NCBI RefSeq assembly: GCF_003999975.1
Contig: NZ_RJAC01000005.1
Coordinates: 124,001-188,000, forward strand
DNA from: Actinoplanes solisilvae
GTDB lineage: Bacteria > Actinomycetota > Actinomycetes > Mycobacteriales > Micromonosporaceae
Direction of reading: 5' to 3'
Length of the DNA stretch: 64,000 bases
Each line of letters begins with the position of its first letter. The first letter of the stretch is position 1. The notes below the pieces were generated by a model that made no database searches, was not told the origin of the DNA, and saw nothing but the letters and a program-made list of their open reading frames with translations. This document shows positions 35,083 to 44,062 of this stretch, piece by piece. The position numbers and the translations under genes were made by a program.

Positions 35083-35829
35083 GTGGAAAACGCATCGACG
35101 CGAGCAGCGCGCCCGCTCGTCTCCGCCCGCACCGCCGCCGTCTGGGTGGTGCTGCGCCGTGAGCTGGAACGACACGCCGGCCGTGAGCTGACCGTGCTCG
35201 ACGTCGGCGGCGGCACGGGTGGGTTCGCCGTGCCGATGGCCGAGGCGGGGCACACCGTCACCGTCGTCGACGCCAGCCCCGACGCCCTGGCCGCGCTGAC
35301 CCGCCGGGCGGCCGACGCCGGGGTCGCCGACCGGGTGCGGGCCGTGCAGGGCGACGGCGACGCGCTGGCCGGCCTGGTCGCCCCCGGCAGCGTCGACCTG
35401 ATCCTCTGCCACGCCGTGCTCGAGGTCGTCGACGACCCGTCCGGCGTGGTCGCCGCGATCTACGGCGCCCTGCGTCCCGGCGGAGCGGTGAGCCTGCTGG
35501 TGGCGAGCCGCGCGGCCGCGATCCTGGGCCGCGCGATCAACGGTCACCTGCGCGCGGCGACCGCGCTCGCGTCCGATCCCGAGGGCCGCGCCGGCACCCG
35601 CGACACGCTGCGCCGGCGTTACGACGCCGACAGCGCGGCGGCCCTGCTCAACTCGGCCGGCCTTCAGGTCGAGCAGACCCATGGCGTACGCGTCCTGGCC
35701 GATCTTCTGCCGTCGTCGGTGATCGAGGAAGATCCGCAGACGCTGCTCGACCTCGAACTCGAGCTGTCGTCGCGGCCGCCGTTCCGTGACATCGCCTCCC
35801 AACTGCACCTCTTCGCCCGCAAACCGTGA
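35083..35829 (+). CDS. Class I SAM-dependent methyltransferase (CmoM-like)
   Basis: A 248-residue methyltransferase: motif I VLDVGGGTGGFAVPMAEAG, motif II VTVVDASP, motif IV DLILCHAVLEVVDDP. The overall pattern resembles the CmoM/UbiE-like group; the substrate is unknown. The GTG at 35083 has TACGCT 6 nt upstream and no ribosome binding site. Its stop overlaps the next GTG in GTGA, so it is co-translated with the phosphodiesterase-like gene. Confidence 0.82.
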   Translation: MENASTRAARPLVSARTAAVWVVLRRELERHAGRELTVLDVGGGTGGFAVPMAEAGHTVTVVDASPDALAALTRRAADAGVADRVRAVQGDGDALAGLVAPGSVDLILCHAVLEVVDDPSGVVAAIYGALRPGGAVSLLVASRAAAILGRAINGHLRAATALASDPEGRAGTRDTLRRRYDADSAAALLNSAGLQVEQTHGVRVLADLLPSSVIEEDPQTLLDLELELSSRPPFRDIASQLHLFARKP

Positions 35830-36998
35830 CAGCGGCCCCGCTGGTCGTGCCCGACGACCATCTGCCCGACGTTGCCTTCCAGCCCGTGCGACCCGCGTAC
35901 GGGGTGGGCAGCCTGGCCGACGTGCTTCCGAGCGTGTCGGCCGTGCTCGGCGTGCCGGGGGCGCCCGACGTGCTGGGCCTGCGCGATCAGCTCGACGGGG
36001 TCGACCGGGTCGCGGTGCTGCTCGTCGACGGGCTGGGCGCACATCAACTGCCCATGGTGACGGCGCACGCCCCGATCGTCGGCGAGCTTGCCAGTCGTAC
36101 GCTGACCTCAGGTTTCCCTTCGACCACGCCGGTCAGCCTGGTCACGCTGGGGACCGGTGCGACGCCCGGCGAGCACGGGGTGCTCGGCTTCACCGTGCGG
36201 CGGCCCGACGGGCGGGTCCTGAACCACATCCAGTGGAAGCACGACCCCGATCCGGCGCTGTGGCAGCCGGTGCCGACGTGTTTCCAGGTGGCCGCGGCGG
36301 CGGGGGTGGCGAGCACGGTCGTCAGCAAGCCGGAGTTCGAGGGCAGCGGCCTCACGGTCTCGGCCTATCGGGGCGCCGGCTATCTCGCGGCCGGCGGCTC
36401 GAGCGATTCGCTGGCCGACCGCATGCTGTCGGCGCTCGCGGCCGGGCCGGGGCTGGTCTACGGCTACTTCGCCGACCTCGACAACTACGGCCACGGGCAC
36501 GGCGTCGGCTCCGCTGCTTGGGGTGACGCGGCCCGCGAGGTGGGCTGGCTGCTCGACCGGCTCGTGCACGGCCTGCCGCCCCGATCGGCGCTGCTCGTCA
36601 CGGCCGACCACGGGCAGATCAACATCCCGGCCGCCGCGCGATTCGACATGGCGGACATTCCGGCGCTGGGCGAGGGCATCGTCGGCGTGACGGGTGAGCC
36701 GCGCGTCCGATACCTCTATACCGTTCCCGGCGCCCTCGACGACGTGGTCGCGACGTGGCGCGGGGTCTTCGGGGCGTCGGCCTGGGTGCTGACCCGTGAC
36801 GAGGCGATCGACGGTGGATGGTTCGGCCCGGTGCCGGCCGATCACCGTGACCGCATCGGCGAGGTCACGGTCATCTGCCAGGGCCGCGCGATCGCCCTGG
36901 CCGGGGGCTGGGAGCCGCCCACGGTGGGCCGCCTGATCGCCTACCACGCCTCCGTGACCGCCGCCGAGATGGAGATCCCCCTCCTCGTCGCCCGGTGA
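35826..36998 (+). CDS. Nucleotide pyrophosphatase/phosphodiesterase-family protein
   Basis: A 390-residue member of the alkaline phosphatase/NPP superfamily. The first metal Asp is in VLLVDGLGAH, the Thr nucleophile lies in the FPSTTPVS region, and the later ligands are DLDNYGHGHG and LVTADHGQ. No signal peptide is visible, so it probably acts in the cytoplasm. The substrate is unknown; the coupling to the methyltransferase (GTGA) suggests a shared small-molecule or nucleotide pathway. Confidence 0.85.
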   Translation: MTAAPLVVPDDHLPDVAFQPVRPAYGVGSLADVLPSVSAVLGVPGAPDVLGLRDQLDGVDRVAVLLVDGLGAHQLPMVTAHAPIVGELASRTLTSGFPSTTPVSLVTLGTGATPGEHGVLGFTVRRPDGRVLNHIQWKHDPDPALWQPVPTCFQVAAAAGVASTVVSKPEFEGSGLTVSAYRGAGYLAAGGSSDSLADRMLSALAAGPGLVYGYFADLDNYGHGHGVGSAAWGDAAREVGWLLDRLVHGLPPRSALLVTADHGQINIPAAARFDMADIPALGEGIVGVTGEPRVRYLYTVPGALDDVVATWRGVFGASAWVLTRDEAIDGGWFGPVPADHRDRIGEVTVICQGRAIALAGGWEPPTVGRLIAYHASVTAAEMEIPLLVAR

Positions 36999-37037
36999 CC
37001 GGCGTTTTTGTCAGAGGGTCGGGCTAGCCTCGCTGGC

Positions 37038-38333
37038 GTGGGTCGCAGTCAGGCAGTTCCGCGAGGGCGCGACCCGCGTTTCGGCCCCGGTGCCGACGAC
37101 GCGGGTTGCACGATCCTCCACGTCGACATGGACGCGTTCTTCGCCTCGGTCGCCGTCCGGTCCCAGCCCGAGCTGCGCGGCAAGCCGGTCGTGGTCGGCG
37201 GCGTCGGTCCCCGCGGCGTGGTCAGCTCGGCCAGCTACGAGGCCCGTCGCTTCGGCGTACGCAGTGCCATGCCGACCGCCCGGGCCCGCGCGCTCTGTCC
37301 CCGGGCGATCTTCCTGCCCGTCGACGGTCCCGCCATCGCCGAGGCGTCCAAGGCCGTCATGGCGATCTTCCGCGACGTCACCCCGCTGGTCGAGCCGCTC
37401 TCGTCCGACGAGGCCTTTCTCGACGTGGCCGGTGCCCAGCGCCTGCTCGGCCGCCCCACCGAGATCGCCCGGCTGATCCGCCGCCGCATGATCGACGAGC
37501 AACAGCTCACCTGCTCGGTCGGCGTCGCCCCCACCAAGTTCGTGGCCAAGCTCGGCTCCACCCGGGCCAAACCCGACGGCCTGGTCGTCGTCCCCGGCCC
37601 CCTCGTCCTCGACTTTCTGCACCCACTGCCCGTCGATGCGCTCTGGGGCGTCGGCGAGCGCGCCGCCGAGACCCTGCGCCGCCTGGGCCTGACCACGGTC
37701 GGCGAGATCGCCAACGCCCCCCTCGGCATGCTGCGCGGCGCCCTCGGCGAGGCCTCCGCCGTCCACCTGCACGAGCTCTCCTGGGGCCGCGACCCGCGCG
37801 GCGTCAGCCCCGAGCGCGAGGAAAAATCGATCGGCGCCGAGATGACCTTCGACACCGACATCGCCGACCCCGTCATGATCCGCAAGAGCCTGCTGTCCCT
37901 GGCCGACAAGGTCGGCGCCCGGCTGCGCGCGAGCGGCTTCGTCGGCCGCACGGTCGCGATAAAGGTGCGTCTGGCCGATTTCCGCACGATCAACAGGTCC
38001 CGCACGGTGCACACGAGCACCGATGTGGCGCGCGAGATATTTGAGATTTCCTGGGCTTTGTTCACGGCGCTCGGCGCGAGCCAGCACATCCGCCTCGTCG
38101 GCGTGCGCGTCGAGGGCCTCACCCCCACCGCGACGACGTCTCGGCAGCTCAGCCTGGGTGAACCCGAGCGCGGCTGGCGCGAGGCCGAGGCCGCGAGAGA
38201 CGCTGTGGTCGCCCGATTCGGCCGCGCGAGCGTCGGCCCGGCCAGTCTTTTGGGACGAAGCGATCTCCGCAGAACCGAAAATCACCCGCACTCGACGGTC
38301 GTCCCGCTTTCCGACCCGCCAACCCCCTCGTAG
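37038..38333 (+). CDS. dinB: DNA polymerase IV (Y family)
   Basis: About 431 residues. The catalytic residues are intact, in contrast to ImuB: HVDMDAFFASV and SSDEAFLDV. The thumb HhH (WGVGERAAETLRRLGLTTVGE) and little-finger domain are present. A clamp-like motif RQLSLGE lies near residue 365. GTG 37038 is preferred because TAGCCT ends 7 nt before it (leaderless); a TTG at 37008 is in frame. No LexA box is visible, so it may be constitutively expressed. It lies next to the DUF3040 gene, an order often seen upstream of mraZ. Confidence 0.94.
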   Translation: MGRSQAVPRGRDPRFGPGADDAGCTILHVDMDAFFASVAVRSQPELRGKPVVVGGVGPRGVVSSASYEARRFGVRSAMPTARARALCPRAIFLPVDGPAIAEASKAVMAIFRDVTPLVEPLSSDEAFLDVAGAQRLLGRPTEIARLIRRRMIDEQQLTCSVGVAPTKFVAKLGSTRAKPDGLVVVPGPLVLDFLHPLPVDALWGVGERAAETLRRLGLTTVGEIANAPLGMLRGALGEASAVHLHELSWGRDPRGVSPEREEKSIGAEMTFDTDIADPVMIRKSLLSLADKVGARLRASGFVGRTVAIKVRLADFRTINRSRTVHTSTDVAREIFEISWALFTALGASQHIRLVGVRVEGLTPTATTSRQLSLGEPERGWREAEAARDAVVARFGRASVGPASLLGRSDLRRTENHPHSTVVPLSDPPTPS

Positions 38334-38433
38334 ACTTGCTCGGTAAGGCAGCCGACGGCTGTCCCGCGCCACTTACCTCAGTGACACCCCGACCCCGCCT
38401 GGGGGGTTGGATCTGCGCCCGGGGAGGAATGCC

Positions 38434-38820
38434 GTGCCGCTCTCGGAGCACGAGCAGCGGCTGTTCGATCAGATCGAGCGGTCGCTTGCCGAGGACCCCA
38501 AGTTCGCCTCGGCTGTGCGGGCCAGCGACCCGCGTTTCCACGCGCGTCGCCGGCTTCTCGTCGCCGCGTTCATCATCGTCCTTGGCCTAGCGCTGGTCGT
38601 TTATGGCACGGTCAGCAGAACGACGCCTTTGGGCGTCGCCGGCTTCGTGGTCATGCTGGGCGCCGCCGCGTTCGCGATGCAGTCGCGCCGCAAGGGCTCG
38701 GCCCCCGACCTGCAGGCCGTGGGCGGCACCGCCACGCGCCGCACCCGCCAGGCCCGCAAGTCCGGCCTCCTGGACCGCCTCGAAGACCGCTGGCGCCAGC
38801 GCCCCGAGGGCCACCGCTGA
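38434..38820 (+). CDS. DUF3040 membrane protein
   Basis: A 128-residue protein starting VPLSEHEQRLFDQIERSLAEDPKFASAVR, the DUF3040 signature, followed by two membrane helices and a basic C-terminal tail (TRRTRQARKSGLLDRLEDRW). The function is unknown. In many actinobacteria it sits directly upstream of mraZ and the dcw cluster; here about 18.6 kb separates them. The GTG has a GGGGAGGA site at the right distance. Confidence 0.88.
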   Translation: MPLSEHEQRLFDQIERSLAEDPKFASAVRASDPRFHARRRLLVAAFIIVLGLALVVYGTVSRTTPLGVAGFVVMLGAAAFAMQSRRKGSAPDLQAVGGTATRRTRQARKSGLLDRLEDRWRQRPEGHR

Positions 38821-38908
38821 CAACCCGTCAGCCCTCGCGACCCGGCAGCAACGCCCGGCCGCTTCCTTCGGCATAACAAAAGACTGGTCCCTCCCGAGAT
38901 CAGCCCTC

Positions 38909-38933
38909 AGATGGCGGCCTCCGGCCGCCATCT
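38909..38933. terminator. Perfect 11-bp hairpin after the DUF3040 gene
   Basis: AGATGGCGGCC - TCC - GGCCGCCATCT. The stem is perfect and has no T tract, as is usual for high-GC terminators. Confidence 0.55.
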
Positions 38934-39057
38934 GCCGTTCCGCGCCATTGTCAGCCGGACCCGCCCTGACGGAGTCTCGCGGAACTCTGTGGATCCCGGG
39001 TCGGTCAGCGCGGGTGCGATCAGCGGAGCAGAGGGCATTCGATTGGAAGCCTAGGGG

Positions 39058-39096
39058 GTGTGCATTTGGAAGACTAAAGCGTGTGCTTTTGGTAGA
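39058..39096 (+). repeat. Direct repeat in front of the ATPase gene
   Basis: GTGTGCATTTGGAAGA (39058-39073) and GTGTGCTTTTGGTAGA (39081-39096) are near-identical and 23 bp apart, in a locally A/T-richer stretch. TAGAGT at 39093-39098 is a possible -10, about 7 bp before the ATG. The repeat may be an operator or a remnant of an insertion event. Confidence 0.4.
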
Positions 39097-39104
39097 GTGG
39101 ACTG

Positions 39105-40373
39105 ATGGTCGAGTACCGGCGCCGTGTTCTGGACGATGCCTTGGATGAGCTCCAGCCGCATCTGCGTGCCCTGTCGATCCATGGCCCCAAAGGCGTCGGA
39201 AAGACCGCGACGGCGATGCGACGTGCCGCGTCGGTCGTCGATCTGAGTCTTCCTGCCCAGCGAGAGATCCTCGCTGCTGACCCTTCTCTCCTGTCTCGTC
39301 TGCCTGGGCCGGTGCTCGTGGATGAATGGCAGCGACTGCCCGAGGTGTGGGATCAGGTTCGTCGCGCTGTCGATTCCGGCTCGCCGCCAGGGCACTTCAT
39401 CATCGCCGGCAGTTCGGCGCCGCGGGGCGCGGTGGTTCACTCCGGGGCCGGCCGGATCGTCCCGATGCGCATGCGCCCTCTCAGCATGGCGGAACGGAAC
39501 GTCGAGACCCCGACCGTGAGGCTGTCGGCTCTGCTGGCCGGCAGCCGCGACATCAATGGGCGCAGCGGGCTGCGACTGGCTGACTATGTCGAAGAGATCA
39601 CGGCGTCGGGGTTCCCCGCCATCCGAGGACTGCCGCCTCGGGTCCGCCGGGCCGAACTGGACGCGTACCTGGACAACGTCGTGGAGCGAGAGTTCCCTGA
39701 GCAGGGTTACCCGGTCCGCCGTCCGGCTGTGCTGCGTGCGTGGCTTGCCGCCTACGCCGCTGCGACGTCGACGACGGCGACCTATTCCAAGATTCTCGAC
39801 GCGGCCGCTGCCGGTCTGGCGAACAAGCCGGCCAAGGAGACCACGCTCGCCTATCGTGACGCCCTGTCATCGCTGTGGCTGCTCGACGACCTTCCACCGT
39901 GGATTCCCGGACACAACCACCTCGATCGGCTCGGCCAAGCTTCGCGGCACCATCTGGCCGACCCGGCGTTGGCCGCCCGGCTGTTGGGCCTTGATGCCGA
40001 CGCACTGCTGCGCGCCGAACAAGGAGACACCAACCTGTCCGAGGGCACGATTCTCGGCGCTCTTTTCGAGCATCTCGCGGCGCTCAGCATCCACACGTAC
40101 GCCGAGGCGGCCGAGGCGCGGGTAAGCCACCTACGGACTCGTAACAACATTCACGAGGTGGATCTGATTGTCCAGCACGCCGACGGGAGGGTGCTGGGCA
40201 TTGAGATCAAGCTGGCCGACCGCGTCGAAGACGCCGACACCAAGCACTTGCATTGGCTGCGCGGCCGGATCGGCGAAGACCTGATCGACGCCGTTGTCAT
40301 CTACGCCGGTGAGCACGCCTACCGTCGAGGTGACGGCATCGCCGTCCTTCCGTTGGCCTTGCTCGGCCCCTGA
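39105..40373 (+). CDS. ATPase with DUF4143-type C-terminal domain
   Basis: A 422-residue protein. The AAA-type domain has Walker A GPKGVGKT (27-34) and Walker B PVLVDEW (D72-E73). The C-terminal half matches the DUF4143 group, ending in a restriction-nuclease-like segment (NNIHEVDLIV ... LGIEIKLA), where the E-x-D and ExK pattern resembles a PD-(D/E)XK core. Such ATPases are patchily distributed and functionally unclear. By eye its third-position G+C is lower than its neighbours', and it stands alone between dinB-DUF3040 and the PadR pair, so recent gain is plausible. Confidence 0.8.
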   Translation: MVEYRRRVLDDALDELQPHLRALSIHGPKGVGKTATAMRRAASVVDLSLPAQREILAADPSLLSRLPGPVLVDEWQRLPEVWDQVRRAVDSGSPPGHFIIAGSSAPRGAVVHSGAGRIVPMRMRPLSMAERNVETPTVRLSALLAGSRDINGRSGLRLADYVEEITASGFPAIRGLPPRVRRAELDAYLDNVVEREFPEQGYPVRRPAVLRAWLAAYAAATSTTATYSKILDAAAAGLANKPAKETTLAYRDALSSLWLLDDLPPWIPGHNHLDRLGQASRHHLADPALAARLLGLDADALLRAEQGDTNLSEGTILGALFEHLAALSIHTYAEAAEARVSHLRTRNNIHEVDLIVQHADGRVLGIEIKLADRVEDADTKHLHWLRGRIGEDLIDAVVIYAGEHAYRRGDGIAVLPLALLGP

Positions 40374-40464
40374 AACAGCACCTCAGCGCTCTTCCCACGT
40401 TCTACACCGAAGCTAGCGATCGCGGCCTGGCCGTCGCGCCCTGGTGGGACTGACCATCGCGGCG

Positions 40465-40493
40465 TTGACACCTCGGTTGCCTATGCCTAGGTT
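40465..40493 (+). promoter_or_regulatory. Promoter of the PadR/HAAS operon, leaderless type
   Basis: TTGACA (40465-40470), 17-bp spacer and TAGGTT (40488-40493) lie 8 nt before the ATG, predicting a leaderless transcript. Two GGTTGCC motifs (40475-40481 and 40490-40496) flank and overlap the -10 and could be the PadR operator. Confidence 0.65.
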
Positions 40494-40501
40494 GCCAAGG
40501 T

Positions 40502-40834
40502 ATGGATGTCCGGGGTCATCTCGATCTGCTGCTGTTGGCGGTGCTGGCCGACGCTGGGCCTGTTCACGGTTATGCCGTGATCACGGCTTTGCGGGATCGG
40601 TCGGACGGCGCCTTCGACGTGCCGGAGGGCACTGTCTATCCGGCATTGCACCGGCTGGAGCGCGCCGGGTTGGTGGTCAGCCGGTGGGAACAGGCGGCTC
40701 CCCGGCGGCGCCGCGTCTACGAGCTGACCCGCGAGGGGCGCGAAGCCCGGGTGGCCAAGCAGAGTGAGTGGCGCCGGTTCGTTGACGGCGTTCAGGCCGT
40801 GCTCGGGCCCGCCGCCACGCAGGTCCCGGCGTGA
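40502..40834 (+). CDS. PadR-family transcriptional regulator
   Basis: A 110-residue PadR regulator with the winged-helix signature HGYAVITALRDRSDGAFDVPEGTVYPALHRLERAGLV and a C-terminal dimerisation helix. Together with the HAAS-domain membrane protein (GTGA overlap) it forms the common PadR/DUF1700-like pair. It probably represses its own operon; the GGTTGCC repeats at its promoter are candidate sites. Confidence 0.92.
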   Translation: MDVRGHLDLLLLAVLADAGPVHGYAVITALRDRSDGAFDVPEGTVYPALHRLERAGLVVSRWEQAAPRRRRVYELTREGREARVAKQSEWRRFVDGVQAVLGPAATQVPA

Positions 40835-41610
40835 CCGCGCCGACCGGTGACGGGCCGGTGGAGCAGTATCTCGACGAGATGTTCGACCGGCTGGCCGGCA
40901 CCGGACCCGCCGGCCGTCGCATGCTGGCCGAGGCGGAGAGCCACCTGCTCGCGGCCGTCGAGGACGGACGCGATCGCGGCCTGGACGCCGAGGCGGCCGA
41001 GCGGGAGGCCATCGCGCGGTTCGGCACCGTGACCACGGTCGTCCGGCACGTTCCGGTCGCCACGGGTGAGGTTCGGCAGAGGCTTCGCCACCTGCTCAGC
41101 GTCGTGTGGGTCGCGGCCGGGGCCGTCTTGCTCTGGTGGGGCGGCAGCGGTGTGATCACCTGGCTGCTCAGCGGGCCGTGGACCCGATTGCTCATCGCGA
41201 CCGACCGGTTCGGAGCTCAGCCAGATATGTGCGAGCGCCCGTGGGTGCCGTTGAATCCCGCGGTCGACTGCTTCACGCAGTACCGCGAATACCTCAACCT
41301 CCTACCGCACGGGGGTGACCGCGACACCTATCCGTGGGTCGCCGTCGGCGGCGTCGCCGTGTTGGTCGCCTGGCTGATCGTGCGGCGCGTCACCGCTCTC
41401 GGCACGCCGAGGATGATCCTGCTGAGTGTCCCCTTCGGCCTCGCCGCGCTGGTGCTGACGACGTACGGCGTTCTCGGGGTCTTTCACCAGGCGCAGAACT
41501 GGGCCCTGAGCTACCTTGTCGCCGGGCTGTTCGCCGCCGGGACAAGCGTCGCGGCGCTCGTCAACAGGAATGCCGCCCCCGACCAGGCCAGGGGCGGCAT
41601 CTCCAGGTGA
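40831..41610 (+). CDS. HAAS-domain (permease prefix) membrane protein
   Basis: A 259-residue protein. The N-terminal about 75 residues form the helical HAAS/permease-prefix domain (VEQYLDEMFDRLAGTG ... AEREAIARFGTVTTVV), followed by four membrane helices. An extracytoplasmic loop of about 40 residues holds two Cys (DMCERPW, VDCFTQY) that could pair. The function is unknown; the PadR-HAAS coupling suggests a membrane-linked sensor. Confidence 0.85.
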   Translation: MTAPTGDGPVEQYLDEMFDRLAGTGPAGRRMLAEAESHLLAAVEDGRDRGLDAEAAEREAIARFGTVTTVVRHVPVATGEVRQRLRHLLSVVWVAAGAVLLWWGGSGVITWLLSGPWTRLLIATDRFGAQPDMCERPWVPLNPAVDCFTQYREYLNLLPHGGDRDTYPWVAVGGVAVLVAWLIVRRVTALGTPRMILLSVPFGLAALVLTTYGVLGVFHQAQNWALSYLVAGLFAAGTSVAALVNRNAAPDQARGGISR

Positions 41611-41623
41611 GCTCGTGGACGGG

Positions 41624-44062
41624 TCAGCGGCCGCGGTGGGGCAGCAGCCGCCGGGGGCTGGCTTTGGCCAGCAGGTCCCGGAGGCGGCCGCCGAAGGTGA
41701 CGAGGCGGGTGGATGCCTCGCCCAGGCCGAGGCGCCAGCGCATCAGCACCGACGGGGGCATCAGGACGGCGGCGATCCGCGTACGGCGGTTCGCCGATCT
41801 TGAGAGGCCCCTACGCACCTGGCCCAGGGCCGCCGTCAGCTCGCCGCCCTGCAGCGGCTTGCGGGCATAGCGGGCCCGTTCCTCGGCCGAACCCAGCAGC
41901 GTGGCCGCCGACGCTGGCTCGTCGAGCAGGACGGCGTCGGTGATCAGGCGCTGGGCGGTGACCCGGGGGGTCTCGGTCGGGTCGATGGGGATGCGGAAGT
42001 CGATCATCGTGTCCATCAGCTCGTCCCACGCCGCGTGGGCATCGGCCCGGGCCTTGACCGTCTCGGCCGTCACGACGATGTCGTCGGGGCCGCCGAGCCG
42101 GGTGACCTTGGGTTCCTCGCGCGCCGTGGCCGCATGCCGGTGTTTGCGCACCAGCACCCGCCGCAGGGCCGGGACCAGCAGGAGCGCGAGCAGCAGGGCG
42201 GCCAGCGCGATGATCAGCAGGGCGGTGCCGGACAGACCGCTCGATTCCGAACCGGTCGAGCCGGACGCCGACTGGTCGCTGAAGTCGGGCCGGTCGGGCC
42301 GGTCGGCTCCGGGAGCCGCCGCCGACGGGTCCGCTCCGGGGACCGCCGCCGATTCCGAGGCCGCCGGCGCTTGCGTCGGCAGGTCGATGTCGGGGGCGTA
42401 GTCGGAACGCGCCGCGCCGGCCACGCTCGCCGCGGGGGTCGCGTCGAACGGGATCCAGCCGAAGCCCTTGAAATAGATCTCGGTCCACGCGTGGGCGTTG
42501 CGGTTGGTGATGACGAACGTGTCGCCGTCGCGCTCGCCCCGGGTGAAGCCGAACGCCACCCGCGCCGGGATCCCGGCCTCGCGGGCCATCCAGGCCAGCG
42601 CGGCCGCGTACTGCTGGCAGTAGCCGGCCTTGGTCTGCAGGAACGACGCGATCTCGGAGCTGTTCGTCACCGGCTGCGTCGACAGTCGGTAGCTGAAGTT
42701 ATTCTTGGAAGAGAAGTGGTCGTAGAGCGCGCGGACTTTGTCGTACTCGGTCTTCTTGCCCGCGACCAGGCCCTTGACCAGGTTGGAGACCGTCTCGTCC
42801 TCGGGGTGGGTGGTGTTCAGCCGCATGATCGGGTCGTCGGGGCTGAGCGGCTCGGCCTGACGCAACTGGGACTGCGAGTAACGGGCCCGCACATAGTCGA
42901 AGTTGTACTTCAGGCCCTTGGTCGAGCGGCGGCTCGAGTAGACGACCTGCTGGTTGTCGTCGAAGAACCAGCCGTTCTGCAGCCCGTCGATCCCGGTCGT
43001 GTTCTGGTAGAGCGGCAGCATGCCCTGAGCCAGGCTCTCGCTGACCTCGACCTCGGCCTTGTAGTCGGCGAAGGCGCCGCCGGCGGTCGACTGGCGCGGG
43101 TCGGGCAGGCCCTGCGCGACGTTCTCGCCGTTGGGTGAGCGGCTGCCGAAACCGTTGTTGTTGAGCTGGTCGGCGACGCCGAAGCGCAGGTAATAGGGCG
43201 TCTGCTCGGTGGTCTTGAGCCGCACCAGTTCGACCGTGGCTGTCTGGGTGAGCTGGCCGCTGAGCGAGGCGAACAGGTTGATCCGTCCGCCGCTGCCGTT
43301 GCCGGGCCCGACGCCGACCCCGGCGCCGTTCTGGGTGAGCCGCGAGAGCAGCCCGCCGCTGATCGTGGGGACGGCCAGCGGCACCAGCACGGCCGCGATC
43401 ACGCCGATCACGCCGAGCCGGCGGCCGGCCGCGGCGAGCGGTGACGGCTCCCACACGTCGACGTCGCGCCCGTCGCCGGTGAAGCGGCGGCCGAATCGCC
43501 GTACGCGGTCGATGTTGTCGCTGACCAGGAGCCAGAGGAAACCGGTGGCGCCGATGATGAACGGCAGCACCGGGACACTGTCGACATAGACCGCGACCGG
43601 CACCGAATAGATCGCCAGCATCGGCAGGCCGGCCAGCGCGGGCTTGCGGGCCACCACGGTGAGCAGGTCGACCGCGATCGCGACCGAGCCGATGCCGAGC
43701 ACCGTGACGAAGAGCAGGCCCTCGCGGTCGGGGACCGGAACGCCGTACGACCGGGTGTCCTGACCGGCCTGGCTGAACAGGTCGGCGAAGTGGCTGAACG
43801 TCGACGGCTGCGGGATGAAGAACTCGTCGCCGCTCGGGAAGATCCAGGTCAGGGTCAGCAGCAGCACCACGATCATGCTGAGTGCCTGGGCCCAGGCCGG
43901 GAAGCGCAGCGTACGGGCCCCGACCGCGGCGCCCGCGATCAGACCGACCGTGAACAGGCACTGCATCAGCCACGTGTAACCGTCGAAGATGGACGCGATG
44001 GGCGCGGCCGCGAGCAGGGTCGCCCCCGCCGCGACGAGCCCGAGACGACGCCGGCCGCTCAT
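41624..44062 (-). CDS. Membrane transglutaminase-like protein (TgpA family)
   Basis: An 812-residue membrane protein. About six N-terminal helices precede a large extracytoplasmic region with a transglutaminase-like core. The triad is intact: C482 in KAGYCQQY, H524 in NRNAHAWTEI and D540 in PFDATP. A Ser/Pro/Asp-rich linker, one more helix and a cytoplasmic DUF4129-like tail follow. It forms an operon with moxR and DUF58 (ATGA overlap with DUF58), the widespread MoxR-DUF58-TgpA set often found beside the dcw cluster. The enzymatic role is unproven; a peptidase or cross-linking function at the envelope is possible. Confidence 0.88.
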   Translation of the reverse strand: MSGRRRLGLVAAGATLLAAAPIASIFDGYTWLMQCLFTVGLIAGAAVGARTLRFPAWAQALSMIVVLLLTLTWIFPSGDEFFIPQPSTFSHFADLFSQAGQDTRSYGVPVPDREGLLFVTVLGIGSVAIAVDLLTVVARKPALAGLPMLAIYSVPVAVYVDSVPVLPFIIGATGFLWLLVSDNIDRVRRFGRRFTGDGRDVDVWEPSPLAAAGRRLGVIGVIAAVLVPLAVPTISGGLLSRLTQNGAGVGVGPGNGSGGRINLFASLSGQLTQTATVELVRLKTTEQTPYYLRFGVADQLNNNGFGSRSPNGENVAQGLPDPRQSTAGGAFADYKAEVEVSESLAQGMLPLYQNTTGIDGLQNGWFFDDNQQVVYSSRRSTKGLKYNFDYVRARYSQSQLRQAEPLSPDDPIMRLNTTHPEDETVSNLVKGLVAGKKTEYDKVRALYDHFSSKNNFSYRLSTQPVTNSSEIASFLQTKAGYCQQYAAALAWMAREAGIPARVAFGFTRGERDGDTFVITNRNAHAWTEIYFKGFGWIPFDATPAASVAGAARSDYAPDIDLPTQAPAASESAAVPGADPSAAAPGADRPDRPDFSDQSASGSTGSESSGLSGTALLIIALAALLLALLLVPALRRVLVRKHRHAATAREEPKVTRLGGPDDIVVTAETVKARADAHAAWDELMDTMIDFRIPIDPTETPRVTAQRLITDAVLLDEPASAATLLGSAEERARYARKPLQGGELTAALGQVRRGLSRSANRRTRIAAVLMPPSVLMRWRLGLGEASTRLVTFGGRLRDLLAKASPRRLLPHRGR

